This document shows, one piece after another, positions 11,776 to 20,625 of a DNA stretch of 64,000 bases; the stretch's first letter is position 1, and each line of letters begins with the position of its first letter. Under the pieces are notes generated by a model. That model searched no databases and had not been told where the DNA came from. It saw only the letters and a program-made list of their open reading frames with translations. This DNA is from an uncultured Metabacillus sp. Its GTDB lineage: Bacteria; Bacillota; Bacilli; Bacillales; Bacillaceae. The DNA is taken from the NCBI RefSeq assembly GCF_947503125.1, contig NZ_CANNCR010000005.1, positions 124,001 through 188,000 on the forward strand, in the 5' to 3' direction. A program made the translations under genes and the position numbers.

Positions 11776-12130
11776 GTTAATTGTTCTCCATTCGTTCATT
11801 TCACTTCATTTAATCGTAAAATGAAAACAGCGGTTTGGCAAGTGAGAATACTTAAATTAAGCAGGGGCCTTTTAAATGGGAAAAGGGAACTAAACGGTAT
11901 AACCATTCAGCTCCCAGCATCTATATGAACGTTTCGTTTCAGGACCTAGGAACCTGATTCGAAACGATGCAGCGATTTGATTTTTAGTTTAGCCAATGAC
12001 AGATTGAATATTTGATGTCATTTCTAGCAAAGCTGGTAATAACAGCCTTGATTGTAAAAAACAATAGCATCATGATGTAGATTTTTTTATGGTAATCGCT
12101 TATACTAAGTATGATATAGGAGGGGTAACA
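11776..12130. other. Intergenic region between holA and yqzM with an imperfect hairpin
   Basis: The 355-base gap separates diverging genes. It holds an imperfect inverted repeat at 11931-11965: GTTTCGTTTCAGG pairs with CCTGATTCGAAAC with two mismatches, around ACCTAGGAA. A short T-rich stretch precedes yqzM. I see no open reading frame with a ribosome-binding site here apart from yqzM. Confidence 0.5.
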
Positions 12131-12265
12131 GTGAACGAATTTGAAAAGAGTGTACAAAGCAAGCGTAATGATGCAGTAGATTCAGGAGTTGGATTCGTTG
12201 CTTCATTTGGGTTTTTCGCGGTAATTTTCATTATTGCAACTGTTATTAAATTAGTAAGCGCATAA
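12131..12265 (+). CDS. yqzM: YqzM family small membrane protein
   Basis: This 44-residue protein starts with GTG at 12131 behind GGAGGGG and reads MNEFEKSVQSKRNDAVDSG, followed by one hydrophobic helix (about residues 20-42). It closely resembles B. subtilis YqzM in length, sequence and position between holA and comEC. Function is unknown; an N-terminal soluble head and a single C-terminal membrane anchor can be seen. It is the only gene of its plus-strand unit and is followed by a terminator. Confidence 0.93.
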   Translation: MNEFEKSVQSKRNDAVDSGVGFVASFGFFAVIFIIATVIKLVSA

Positions 12266-12286
12266 TTAATCGGTAAATACTTACAT

Positions 12287-12317
12287 AGAGACTGCTGCTA
12301 AAAGCAGTCTCTTTTTC
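12287..12317. terminator. Terminator between yqzM and comEC
   Basis: AGAGACTGCT and AGCAGTCTCT form a perfect 10-base-pair stem followed by TTTTCGTTTT on the plus strand. It lies between the converging yqzM and comEC ends; the plus-strand orientation is the stronger one. Confidence 0.9.
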
Positions 12318-12320
12318 GTT

Positions 12321-14639
12321 TTATTCTTTTACTTTATCGTATGGAGGATGTGTGGAAAAGGTTCCAGTCTTTCCTTTAAAATTATATAAAATGGCTCCAT
12401 CCAAGTCTGTTCGCAACAAAGGAATTCCGCGACTGGATAGTTTATCGACTACTTCTGAATGGGGGTGCTGGTACCTGTTATTATATCCTGCTGAGACTAG
12501 AGCAATCGAAGGCAAAATTGAATCCAGAAAAGAATCTGATGTCGAACCTTTACTACCATGATGACCTACTTTTAAGACATCTGCCCGTAATCCCGGGAAC
12601 TTACTGATCATTTTCTCTTCACTTCCCATTTCTGCATCACCTGTGAAAAGCCAGCTTAATCCTCCCAACTCTGTCCATAACACTAATGAATCATCATTTT
12701 TACTAGCAGTTAGAGTAATCGGTGCAACAACATAAAAAGAAAAATCATGAAACAATATCGTATCCCCCGCCTTCACAGCTTTTATTTCCGTCCTTTTGTT
12801 TTCCGCTGTCTCAATTACCTTTTGCTCTAATTCTTCTCTTACGAAGCCTTTAGGTATAATTAGTTCTTCTACCTTTATTCCTTCCATTATAGGTATTGCC
12901 TCACCGATATGATCAGTATCACCGTGTGTTAAAAACAAGGCATCAACCTTTGTTATTCCGATTGATTTTAAATACGGGATTGTTACATCCTCGGCAATTG
13001 TAAATGAATCACTTGTTTCTTCCCATTTTTCTTTAGGAAATGTTATTCTTCCACCAGTGTCGATTAAAAAGGTTCCTTTCTTAAAAGGGAGATGAATAAA
13101 AATCGAATCCCCCTGTCCGACATCAATCATGATGACCTTTCCATATGGATTAAGATAGGGCAGGCCAACTTGTATCAAGAGGACAAGCGCTAAAAATAAT
13201 GCCGGTCTAAGTAACAGCTTTATACGTTTGTATATTTCAAACTGATAAACGAGATAGAAAATCGCAACAACAAGTGCACAGGTAATCGGAAGGGCCGGCC
13301 TCCCTGTTACAAAGGTTGAGATTGATAGGGAGGATGCAAATAAAACAATTTTATGAGTAACAAGAAGCATTTCACTAAAAATCTGGATAATATGTACACC
13401 AATTAGAGGAAAGATAGCGGCCATGGATGTTGCCAGGATCGAGAGAGGTAAAATAATGAACGAATAAAGCGGAACAAACAACATATTCATCGGTAAGCTA
13501 ATGAGCGAAATTTCATAAAAATGATGTAGTAAAATTGGCATCGAACATAGCTGGGCAATAGCAGAAACAACTGTTAATTTTGCGAGAACATTATTAAAAT
13601 GTTCAACAATTCCTAAAGAAAGAAGTAATCCGAAGCTTACAGCATATGATAACTGAAATCCTGCCTGAAACAAATAATATGGATTGATGATAAGGAGAAC
13701 CAAATATGTGAAGCTTATTACATCTAATGAGGAAATTTGTTTTTTACATAGCTTAATTAGCAGGTAAAGTACCACCATAAACGAAGCTCTTACAACAGAG
13801 GGCGATGCACCAGTAAGAATCATATAAACTGGCAGCAGGACAATTAGCACCGCTTTCGCCTTTTCATGTGTCATTCCACAATAAAGTAAGAAGTAATAAA
13901 TGGCACCTGCCAATAAAGCAATATGTGACCCTGAAATGGCAAGTAAATGGACAATTCCAAGCTCTTGGTAAGCTTTGTCCAAATCTGAATCAATTAACCG
14001 TCGATCACCAAATATCAAGGCTTGAACTATTCCGACAGACTCAGATGGAAAATGCGCTTCAATAAAAGCCAAACCATCTTTCCTTAGGTTTAACAAAGTG
14101 TAGTACCAATTTGATTTTTCTGCTTTACACTTACCTATTTCCTCCACCTGGTATTGCCAGTGAATATGATGATCATGCAGATATTGATGATAGTTAAAAG
14201 CATTTGGCATCGTTGGCAATTTTGGCCTTTTCAATTCCCCAGAAAAAGAGCATATCATTCCTGGATTTATCTGATTAAGAGCTTGTTTTTCCTTAAAAGA
14301 TTGAATCGTATAGGTAAAAACAAGTTTTTCGCCATGTCTTGTTTTAACATAGCCTCTATACTGATTTCCATCACTGTATGGAATGGAAGAAATAATCCCT
14401 TCTCCCGAATATCGACCTTCTGTTAATCCGGTTTTATTATGATGTTCTGTGAAATAAAAAACAAAAATGAAGCAGAGGACTGTTAATAGAGAAAGGAAAA
14501 AGAGGAAATGCTGTCTTCTGTAATAGAGATAAAAGAGATAAAAAATGGTAGCAGCGATAGCTGCAGGATGAAATTGAAAACGGCAAATTATTAGAGACAA
14601 ACTTGCTGATACAGCTAAAAAATACAGCCTGCCTTGCAA
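12321..14639 (-). CDS. comEC: DNA uptake channel protein ComEC
   Basis: ComEC forms the membrane channel through which single-stranded DNA enters a competent cell. The 772-residue protein has N-terminal membrane helices, a central ComEC/Rec2 competence domain with many hydrophobic segments (about 200-475; LLAISGSHIALLAG is the family signature), and a C-terminal metallo-beta-lactamase-like domain with DVGQGDSIFIHLP, LTHGDTDHIGEAIP and HHGSKGSTSD, proposed to degrade the non-transported strand. The start codon is TTG with AGGTG 8 bases upstream. It is separated from comEB by a palindromic repeat. Confidence 0.97.
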   Translation of the reverse strand: MQGRLYFLAVSASLSLIICRFQFHPAAIAATIFYLFYLYYRRQHFLFFLSLLTVLCFIFVFYFTEHHNKTGLTEGRYSGEGIISSIPYSDGNQYRGYVKTRHGEKLVFTYTIQSFKEKQALNQINPGMICSFSGELKRPKLPTMPNAFNYHQYLHDHHIHWQYQVEEIGKCKAEKSNWYYTLLNLRKDGLAFIEAHFPSESVGIVQALIFGDRRLIDSDLDKAYQELGIVHLLAISGSHIALLAGAIYYFLLYCGMTHEKAKAVLIVLLPVYMILTGASPSVVRASFMVVLYLLIKLCKKQISSLDVISFTYLVLLIINPYYLFQAGFQLSYAVSFGLLLSLGIVEHFNNVLAKLTVVSAIAQLCSMPILLHHFYEISLISLPMNMLFVPLYSFIILPLSILATSMAAIFPLIGVHIIQIFSEMLLVTHKIVLFASSLSISTFVTGRPALPITCALVVAIFYLVYQFEIYKRIKLLLRPALFLALVLLIQVGLPYLNPYGKVIMIDVGQGDSIFIHLPFKKGTFLIDTGGRITFPKEKWEETSDSFTIAEDVTIPYLKSIGITKVDALFLTHGDTDHIGEAIPIMEGIKVEELIIPKGFVREELEQKVIETAENKRTEIKAVKAGDTILFHDFSFYVVAPITLTASKNDDSLVLWTELGGLSWLFTGDAEMGSEEKMISKFPGLRADVLKVGHHGSKGSTSDSFLDSILPSIALVSAGYNNRYQHPHSEVVDKLSSRGIPLLRTDLDGAILYNFKGKTGTFSTHPPYDKVKE

Positions 14640-14710
14640 AAATTAAACACCTGCCTTGGGTAGTTTACAGGAGACTGTAAGGCAGCCTCCTTAAATATTA
14701 AAAAAAGCGC

Positions 14711-14812
14711 AAGGCGCCTGCCTATCGGCGACAAGCATAAGGCGAACAGGAATAGAAGGTGTACTTTACCTTCAATTCCTGTTTGACTTATGACCTCGAG
14801 CCGATGGCGCCT
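14711..14812. repeat. Dispersed palindromic repeat, family A, copy 1 (comEB-comEC gap)
   Basis: An approximately 100-base imperfect palindrome: AGGCGCC, ATCGGC, CATAAG and GAAGGT on the left pair with ACCTTC, CTTATG, GCCGAT and GGCGCCT on the right. It shares TCGGCGACAAGCATAAG and CTTATGACCTCGAGCCGAT with the copy in the alaS leader. Its RNA would fold into one long hairpin inside the comE operon mRNA. Confidence 0.9.
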
Positions 14813-14868
14813 GGAGCTAGATTCAGAAACGCAAGCTATGTTAAGAAAATATATAAATTCTGATATTA

Positions 14869-15429
14869 TTAAGAAAATAGAAAATTGGCTTTCTTGTAGA
14901 GAGCTTGCAACTCACTTTCGTCTATTTCCGATTTTGCAAGCTTGTCTAATAAGCTTGTAATAAATTCACGTTTTTCATCATCTTTTTCATTCAATAATGA
15001 CTTTTCAAGTACGACTTGCTCAACCTTAACATTCGCTTGCTTAAAAAGGTCAATTGCATATGGATGATTTTTATAGTCGACAGCATAATACACCGTCTTG
15101 ATCCCGGCTTGAATAAGTGCCTTACAGCATTGCAGACATGGAAAGTGTGTCACATAAATTTCTGCTCCATCAGTCGGCACGCCAAATTTTGCACATTGAA
15201 GCAAGGCATTCATTTCTGCATGAATCGTTCTTACACAATGATTATCGATCACGTAGCACCCTTCGTCAGAACAATGAACACCACCTGCAATTGAACCATT
15301 ATATCCCCCGGCAATAATTCGCTTATCACGAACAATTGTTGCCCCAACTGCTAATCTTGTACAAGTACTCCTTAAAGCCAACAGATGGCTTTGTGACATA
15401 AAATATTGATCCCACGAAATACGACTCAT
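14869..15429 (-). CDS. comEB: ComEB, dCMP deaminase family protein
   Basis: ComEB belongs to the zinc-dependent dCMP deaminase family; in B. subtilis it is a late competence protein and is not essential for uptake itself. The start at 15429 (MSRISWDQYFMSQSHLLALR) has GGAGG 6 bases upstream and gives 186 residues; five more upstream codons are in frame but unsupported. The catalytic HAEMN and the zinc-binding PCLQCC are intact, as are the additional cysteine and histidine residues near GVHCSDEGCYVID. It lies between comEA and comEC in the operon. Confidence 0.95.
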   Translation of the reverse strand: MSRISWDQYFMSQSHLLALRSTCTRLAVGATIVRDKRIIAGGYNGSIAGGVHCSDEGCYVIDNHCVRTIHAEMNALLQCAKFGVPTDGAEIYVTHFPCLQCCKALIQAGIKTVYYAVDYKNHPYAIDLFKQANVKVEQVVLEKSLLNEKDDEKREFITSLLDKLAKSEIDESELQALYKKANFLFS

Positions 15430-15524
15430 CAAAAACTCCTCCACTCGACATTTTTCTCCCTTAAGTGTATCTAGAACACTGAATGGTCGTCAATTTATTA
15501 TTTTTGGATTTTCTGAATTATTCA

Positions 15525-16151
15525 CTACTTGACTGTAATCTCCTCCTTTAGCTTTTCAAAAGACTTCTCGCCGATGCCCGAAACATTAAGGAGATCCTCA
15601 GGCGCCGTAAATAGGCCATTTTCTTCACGATAAGTGATAATTGCTTCTGCCTTTGCCGGTCCAATGCCTGTCAGTGTTTGGAGCTCTTCACTTGTTGCCA
15701 AATTAATATTGACCTTATCATTGATATCGCTCGAATTGATTGGGGCTGTTAATTGATTTTCCTTCACTTCTCCTTTTTTAGGGACATATAGTACCATTCC
15801 ATCCTCCAAAGGTGCGGCAAGATTTACCGCTAGCTCATCAGCTTCCTTAATCATTCCCCCAGCTTTATCGATTAGATGATGGACTCTCGTACCAGTCGGT
15901 AATTCATAAACTCCTGGATGCTTTATCGCTCCTTTTACATCCACTACAACAACAGTTGGCTCTTTTATCTTTTCGGTTGGATCTGATTTTGTTGTCTCTT
16001 CCTCCGCTATTGTAAGAGGGTCTATCTCACCTTGATTATTCGTTTCTATGACTGAAGATGAATCTTGTATAAACAGATAATAAAAAACAGTCATCCCGAA
16101 TATAATGGAAACCACAATTATCCAATTTTTATATTTCTGAAGATAACGCAT
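15525..16151 (-). CDS. comEA: Competence DNA receptor ComEA
   Basis: ComEA is the membrane-anchored receptor that binds double-stranded DNA at the cell surface. The ATG at 16151 has AAGGAG 8 bases upstream; a GTG three codons earlier abuts that site and is rejected. The 208-residue protein has one N-terminal transmembrane helix (about 12-30), a charged spacer, an SLBB domain (VVVDVKGAIKHPGVYELP) and two helix-hairpin-helix motifs at the C terminus (LTGIGPAKAEAI and LNVSGIGEKSFEKL) that bind DNA. It is the first gene of the comE operon and diverges from comER. Confidence 0.96.
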   Translation of the reverse strand: MRYLQKYKNWIIVVSIIFGMTVFYYLFIQDSSSVIETNNQGEIDPLTIAEEETTKSDPTEKIKEPTVVVVDVKGAIKHPGVYELPTGTRVHHLIDKAGGMIKEADELAVNLAAPLEDGMVLYVPKKGEVKENQLTAPINSSDINDKVNINLATSEELQTLTGIGPAKAEAIITYREENGLFTAPEDLLNVSGIGEKSFEKLKEEITVK

Positions 16152-16238
16152 AATCTTCACTCCTTTTTACTATTCATAATTACCTGGTTAATAACATATT
16201 GTGTATGAGAAATATGCATTCTAAGGAGGGGATATACT

Positions 16239-17072
16239 TTGAATGTAGGTTTTATTGGAACAGGAAATATGGGTAGAATTTTAATAGAATCTTTTATTGA
16301 GTCAGGTGCAACCAGACCCTCATTCATTTATATGACTAATCGAACGAAAGCTAAGGCTGTAGACATAAAAAATGATTATCCTGAAACAACTGTAATGGAT
16401 TCGGCAGAAGAGGTGGCAAAATGCTCGGAAATCCTTTTTATTTGTGTTAAGCCATTAGATATTCACCCCCTTTTAAAAAGCCTTAATCATGTTTTATCGC
16501 CTAATCAATGTATCGTTTCTATTACAAGCCCAATAAGTGTTGAACAGCTGGAGTCACTTGTACAGTGCCAAGTTGTTAGGGCAATACCAAGCATTACCAA
16601 TCGTGCTTTTGCCGGAGTATCGCTGCTTACCTATGGAAACTCGTGCCATAAAGTCATGAGGAAAAAAATCGAAAAACTGTTTAAACGTATCTCTACTCCT
16701 ATACAAATTGAGGATGATATAACAAGAGTTTCATCAGATATTGTCAGCTGTGGGCCAGCATTTTTCAGCTATTTACTGCAAAAATTTGTGGATGGAGCGG
16801 TTGCTGAAACAGCCATTACAAAGGAGCAAGCTGTACAACTTGCAAGTGAAATGATCATTGGCATGGGGAAATTACTTGAGACAAAGCTATATACATTGCC
16901 GACATTACAAGAAAAGGTTTGTGTGAAGGGAGGAGTGACAGGACTAGGGATCAAGGTACTTGAAGAAGAAATAGGCGATATGTTTGAAAAGGTCTACCAT
17001 GTTACACATGAGAAGTATTACGAAGATATCGAAGAAGTATCTGTTCAATTTAATAAAATCCCGCCTAAATAA
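16239..17072 (+). CDS. comER: ComER, pyrroline-5-carboxylate reductase-like protein
   Basis: ComER resembles ProC-type NADPH-dependent reductases and in Bacillus lies opposite the comE operon; its physiological reaction is not established, although some species link it to sporulation and biofilm control. The start is TTG behind AAGGAGGGG with 7-base spacing. The 277-residue protein has the N-terminal dinucleotide-binding motif GFIGTGNMGRIL, the ICVKPLD segment and the C-terminal GGVTGLGIKVLEEE region, where proline-making enzymes have a related GGTT-type motif. It is divergent from comEA, with an 87-base promoter gap. Confidence 0.93.
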   Translation: MNVGFIGTGNMGRILIESFIESGATRPSFIYMTNRTKAKAVDIKNDYPETTVMDSAEEVAKCSEILFICVKPLDIHPLLKSLNHVLSPNQCIVSITSPISVEQLESLVQCQVVRAIPSITNRAFAGVSLLTYGNSCHKVMRKKIEKLFKRISTPIQIEDDITRVSSDIVSCGPAFFSYLLQKFVDGAVAETAITKEQAVQLASEMIIGMGKLLETKLYTLPTLQEKVCVKGGVTGLGIKVLEEEIGDMFEKVYHVTHEKYYEDIEEVSVQFNKIPPK

Positions 17073-17154
17073 TTCGACAGCAGTGTATGATCATCCTGCA
17101 AAAATAAACATTTTTTTGAATGTATCCCTCCACTTTTTACATCTTTTACTTTTT

Positions 17155-17182
17155 AACAGACGGTTTCTCGTCTGTTTTTTTA
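17155..17182 (+). terminator. Terminator downstream of comER
   Basis: AACAGACG and CGTCTGTT pair around a 6-base loop, followed by TTTTTTA. Confidence 0.88.
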
Positions 17183-17190
17183 TATTTAAT

Positions 17191-17222
17191 TTAAAGAAGG
17201 TGATCTATAAAAGTTCACCTTC
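17191..17222 (-). terminator. Probable terminator of the yqeG-yqeM operon
   Basis: On the minus strand GAAGGTGAA pairs with TCACCTTC and is followed by TTTAAATT. The stem overlaps the yqeM stop codon. Confidence 0.65.
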
Positions 17223-17970
17223 AATCTTTTTTTCTTGCAATAAAAAAGATCCGTTCACTTGTTGAGGTTGGAGGGTTTTCAAAATCAAAATCGCCGCAAA
17301 CCTTTACGACTTCAAAAGAGGCATTCTCGAGCCAAGAAATATAGGTTTCAATTGGATAGGTGCGTTGATAATGTAACTCATCAAAGCGCTCGTACCATTC
17401 ATTGCGCTTTACAAAAAAAGTCATATCATGTTCCACACTGTTTGGTTCTTCTGAAGCATATGAACTCCAAATAAAGCTAATGTCCTCGTCTTGATCTGCA
17501 AATGTTGCACCAGCAAAAATATGATGAATTTTATATAGAGAATGAACATCAAATAAAAGTAAACCTCTGCTTCCAAGCAACTGAAAAACAGCTCGAAATG
17601 TTGCCTTGATATCATCCTCAGTTTCTAAGTAATTAAGTGAATCACAACAAATAGTAACGACATCAAATTTTTCCTCGAACCCTGCAAGCTCTCTCATATC
17701 TTGTTGTAGAAAAAAAACATTTACATTATTTTGAGCGAGTTTTGCCTGAGCTACTGAAAGCATATCCTCGCTTAGATCAACACCTGTTACGTTAAGCTGT
17801 TGTTTCGCCAAGCGAATGGCAATTTCACCCGTGCCGCAACCTACATCGATCAACCTTTTAGCATCAGAATTGTATACCGAAATGGCCTTGTTAATAAAAG
17901 CTGCCCATTCATCGTAAGGAGCGTCCTTCATTAGCTGATCATATATATAAGCAAAGCCTTGATAGATCAT
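17221..17970 (-). CDS. yqeM: Class I SAM-dependent methyltransferase YqeM
   Basis: A cytoplasmic methyltransferase of unknown substrate. The start ATG at 17970 overlaps the rsfS stop in an ATGA, so translation is probably coupled; the frame extends 15 codons into rsfS without support. The 249-residue protein has SAM motif I LIDVGCGTGEIAIRLA, acidic D in VTGVDLSEDML (motif II) and VVTICCDSLNYLE (motif IV). It is the last gene of the operon, next to the competence genes, but nothing in the sequence ties it to competence. Confidence 0.9.
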   Translation of the reverse strand: MIYQGFAYIYDQLMKDAPYDEWAAFINKAISVYNSDAKRLIDVGCGTGEIAIRLAKQQLNVTGVDLSEDMLSVAQAKLAQNNVNVFFLQQDMRELAGFEEKFDVVTICCDSLNYLETEDDIKATFRAVFQLLGSRGLLLFDVHSLYKIHHIFAGATFADQDEDISFIWSSYASEEPNSVEHDMTFFVKRNEWYERFDELHYQRTYPIETYISWLENASFEVVKVCGDFDFENPPTSTSERIFFIARKKD

Positions 17971-18323
17971 TGATTTAACTCGCTTGTTAAATCTTCTGCA
18001 GGCGCGTCTCCCCATAAACGTTCAAGATTATAATAACTTCTTTCATCTTTATGGAATACGTGTACAACAACATCACCGAGGTCAATCAATATCCAACGAG
18101 CTTCCTCAAAACCTTCAAGACGTCTTACTTGAATATCCATTTCTAACGCTTTTTCTTTTATTTCCCTTGCAATCGCTTGAACTTGCTTGTCAGAATTACC
18201 ATGACAAATAAGAAAAAAGTCTGAGATTAAGGAAATGCCTTTCATATTAAGTGCAATAATATCCTCAGCTCGTTTGCTATCTGCAGCTTTTGCCACTATT
18301 GTTAAAATGTCTCTTCCGTTCAT
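17967..18323 (-). CDS. rsfS: Ribosomal silencing factor RsfS
   Basis: RsfS binds ribosomal protein L14 on the 50S subunit and blocks 30S joining when nutrients are scarce. The 118-residue protein is a typical RsfS/Iojap domain, with DFFLICHGNSDKQVQAIA and WILIDLGDVVVHVFHKDERSYYNLERLW, the latter forming the L14-contact region. It overlaps yqeK upstream and yqeM downstream by a few bases, which marks a translationally coupled operon. Confidence 0.96.
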   Translation of the reverse strand: MNGRDILTIVAKAADSKRAEDIIALNMKGISLISDFFLICHGNSDKQVQAIAREIKEKALEMDIQVRRLEGFEEARWILIDLGDVVVHVFHKDERSYYNLERLWGDAPAEDLTSELNQ

Positions 18324-18895
18324 TAATTAGATCTTCCTCCTTTAAGCACTAATGAATTATAGGTTTGAATTGTGTCAGGATAAATCGCTTGATTTTTCTT
18401 TAATAAAAACATGATTGTATTTTGTAGTGATTGTAGTAAAGCTTGATCAAGATTTGATTTTGCCAGAGCTCTTACTTCGTCAACTCCTGGAAAATGCCTT
18501 CCAGGTTCAATATAATCTGCCACATAAATGATTTTTTCCAATAACGTCATATCCGGGCGGCCCGATGTATGATATTTTATTGCACTCAACACTTCTTGGT
18601 CAGTTATCCCTACTTCTTTCTCTACCAGAAATGCTCCAACAGGTGCATGCCAGAGCTCACTATTATGTACTAATAATTGCTGTGGCATCCTCTGTTCAAT
18701 GATGATTTGCTTCAATTCTTCTTTCGGACGAAATTTAGCATAATCATGAAAAATCGCTGCTATTTCTGCTTTTTTAACATCTGCACCATATTGATGTGAC
18801 AATTGAATAGCGGTTTCCATAACTCCTAATGTATGATTGTAGCGATGTTCTGTAATTTGTTCTGCAACAATCTTTAATGCAGCTTCACGTTCCAT
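18323..18895 (-). CDS. yqeK: HD-domain Ap4A hydrolase YqeK
   Basis: YqeK-type proteins hydrolyse diadenosine tetraphosphate symmetrically to ADP and so limit this alarmone. The 190-residue protein has the HD metal-binding set: H17 in HRYNHTLG (possibly H20), the HD pair in [10 protein letters not shown], a further His in LWHAPVGAF, and [13 protein letters not shown] toward the C terminus, which is a family signature. It overlaps nadD by 11 bases and precedes rsfS. NadD and YqeK are commonly adjacent, which fits a role in adenylylated nucleotide balance. Confidence 0.92.
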   Translation of the reverse strand: MEREAALKIVAEQITEHRYNHTLGVMETAIQLSHQYGADVKKAEIAAIFHDYAKFRPKEELKQIIIEQRMPQQLLVHNSELWHAPVGAFLVEKEVGITDQEVLSAIKYHTSGRPDMTLLEKIIYVADYIEPGRHFPGVDEVRALAKSNLDQALLQSLQNTIMFLLKKNQAIYPDTIQTYNSLVLKGGRSN

Positions 18896-19457
18896 ATAAA
18901 CGATTCTCCTCTATATATCTTTTCACATCATCAGGTAAAAGATAAGCGGTATTTTCTCCAGTTTTTATCCGTTCACGCAACATTGTTGAGGACACATCAA
19001 ATTGCGGAATTTCAACCTCTTTCACCGGATAGTCGGTACTCGTTGTATAGCCCGGGCGTTTGACCCCAACAAACGTCACAAGCTTAACAACCTCTTCAAT
19101 CTTATACCAGTGTGGTAAATACTCGATCATATCTGCACCGATTATAAAATAAAAGGAATAGGCAGGATATTGTTCAGATAAAAGACAAAGCGTATCATAT
19201 GTATAAGAAGGTCCTTCTCGCTCTAGTTCAATCGTATCAATCTTAAATTGATCATTTGATGTTAGCGCCAATTTCAGCATATTGACTCTGTGCTTGCTAT
19301 TTGTAAATTGCTCTGTTTGCTTATGGGGAGGTATTTGATTGGGTATAAACCATATTTCAGCTAATTGCAATGCATGTAATACCTCACTCGCAATTAATAA
19401 ATGGCCAAAATGAGGCGGATCAAATGTACCTCCTAATAGCCCGATTTTTTTTGACAT
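18885..19457 (-). CDS. nadD: Nicotinate-nucleotide adenylyltransferase
   Basis: NadD adds AMP to nicotinate mononucleotide to make deamido-NAD, a required step of NAD synthesis. The 190-residue protein has the nucleotidyltransferase motif [15 protein letters not shown] near the N terminus and the C-terminal SSTMLRERI version of the ISSTxxR motif that contacts [18 protein letters not shown] is the family's substrate-binding block. It lies 20 bases after yhbY and overlaps yqeK. Confidence 0.96.
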   Translation of the reverse strand: MSKKIGLLGGTFDPPHFGHLLIASEVLHALQLAEIWFIPNQIPPHKQTEQFTNSKHRVNMLKLALTSNDQFKIDTIELEREGPSYTYDTLCLLSEQYPAYSFYFIIGADMIEYLPHWYKIEEVVKLVTFVGVKRPGYTTSTDYPVKEVEIPQFDVSSTMLRERIKTGENTAYLLPDDVKRYIEENRLYGT

Positions 19458-19477
19458 TTCATCCCCCTCCCAACCTA

Positions 19478-19771
19478 TTAATTAGGTAAACGAAGCTGCT
19501 TATTTTCCTTAGATTCTTTGTATAAGACAATGGTATTGCCAATAACTTGAACAAGCTCTGCACCTGTTCCTTTTACTAATGAATTGGCAACAGAATCTTT
19601 ATCCTCTTCACAATTTTGCAATACAGATACCTTCAAAAGTTCACGAGCTTCTAATGCATCTGAAATTTGCTTAATCATATTCTCGTTTACCCCGCCTTTT
19701 CCAACTTGAAAAATGGGATTCAAATGATGTGCTTCACTTCGTAAAAAACGTTTTTGTTTGCCTGTTAACAT
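19478..19771 (-). CDS. yhbY: CRM-domain RNA-binding protein YhbY (YqeI)
   Basis: YhbY/YqeI binds large-subunit precursors and is thought to help 50S assembly. The 97-residue protein is a single CRM domain with the hallmark glycine-rich loop [13 protein letters not shown]. The ATG overlaps the aroE stop codon, and its GGGAGG lies inside aroE, so translation is coupled. Position between aroE and nadD matches B. subtilis. Confidence 0.94.
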   Translation of the reverse strand: MLTGKQKRFLRSEAHHLNPIFQVGKGGVNENMIKQISDALEARELLKVSVLQNCEEDKDSVANSLVKGTGAELVQVIGNTIVLYKESKENKQLRLPN

Positions 19772-20607
19772 GATGTTCCTCCCAGCTTGTCATATACAAT
19801 TGCAGTCATTCTTTCAATTGATGGTTCTATACCTGTCCATAGTGTGAAGGCAAGTGCTGCCTGATGAACAAACATACCGACACCATTATGTATTGTTAAA
19901 CCTTGTTCTTCCGCTTCTTGAAGCAAAGATGTTTTGATTGGATTATACACGATATCACTGACAACGGCTGTCCTTTTGGCATGTTTGACAGATAGCGGTT
20001 TTTGTTCAACGTTTGGATGCATTCCAACAGCAGTTGTATGAATAATTACATCATAGTTTTCTAATTGTTGTTCTGCTTGTTCCAAGGATAATGCTTTACT
20101 CGTATGTCCAAAAGGGCATTCGTTAATTAATTTTTCTGCCTTTGATACAGTTCGGTTGCAAAGATCAATCTCACTGCATCCTTGATGTACTAAAGTAAAA
20201 TAAATGCCTCTTGCTGCACCGCCTGCACCAATAATTAAGATTTTTTGCTCCTGAATTGGTTTTTGTAAAATCTTTGTTAGAGATCGTACATACCCATTTC
20301 CATCTGTATTGTGACCGATTAGCCGTCCCTCTAGATTGATTACCGTGTTAACGGCACCTGCAATCTTTGCGGTTTCATCAAGCTCATCTAAATACGGAAT
20401 GATCGAAATTTTATGCGGGATTGTTACATTAAACCCTTTTACCCCCAATATCTTAAGAGCTTGAACGGATTCCTTGAGCCTCTCTGGCTCTACATGAAAG
20501 GCATGATAATAGCCATTGAGATGTTTTTCCTTAAAGGCATCATTATGGATGTCAGGTGACATCGAATGTTTAATTGGACATCCAATTACGCCATATAAGT
20601 TCCCCAT
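19765..20607 (-). CDS. aroE: Shikimate dehydrogenase (NADP+)
   Basis: AroE reduces 3-dehydroshikimate to shikimate in aromatic amino acid synthesis. The 280-residue protein has the substrate-binding start SMSPDIHNDAF, the catalytic Lys in FNVTIPHK, NTDGNGYVRSL, the NADP-binding loop IIGAGGAARGIYFTL with following NRT, and the C-terminal GVGMFVHQAALAF. It follows yqeH by 18 bases and overlaps yhbY. Confidence 0.97.
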   Translation of the reverse strand: MGNLYGVIGCPIKHSMSPDIHNDAFKEKHLNGYYHAFHVEPERLKESVQALKILGVKGFNVTIPHKISIIPYLDELDETAKIAGAVNTVINLEGRLIGHNTDGNGYVRSLTKILQKPIQEQKILIIGAGGAARGIYFTLVHQGCSEIDLCNRTVSKAEKLINECPFGHTSKALSLEQAEQQLENYDVIIHTTAVGMHPNVEQKPLSVKHAKRTAVVSDIVYNPIKTSLLQEAEEQGLTIHNGVGMFVHQAALAFTLWTGIEPSIERMTAIVYDKLGGTSC

Positions 20608-20625
20608 ATTTTTTCCTCTCCTTGA

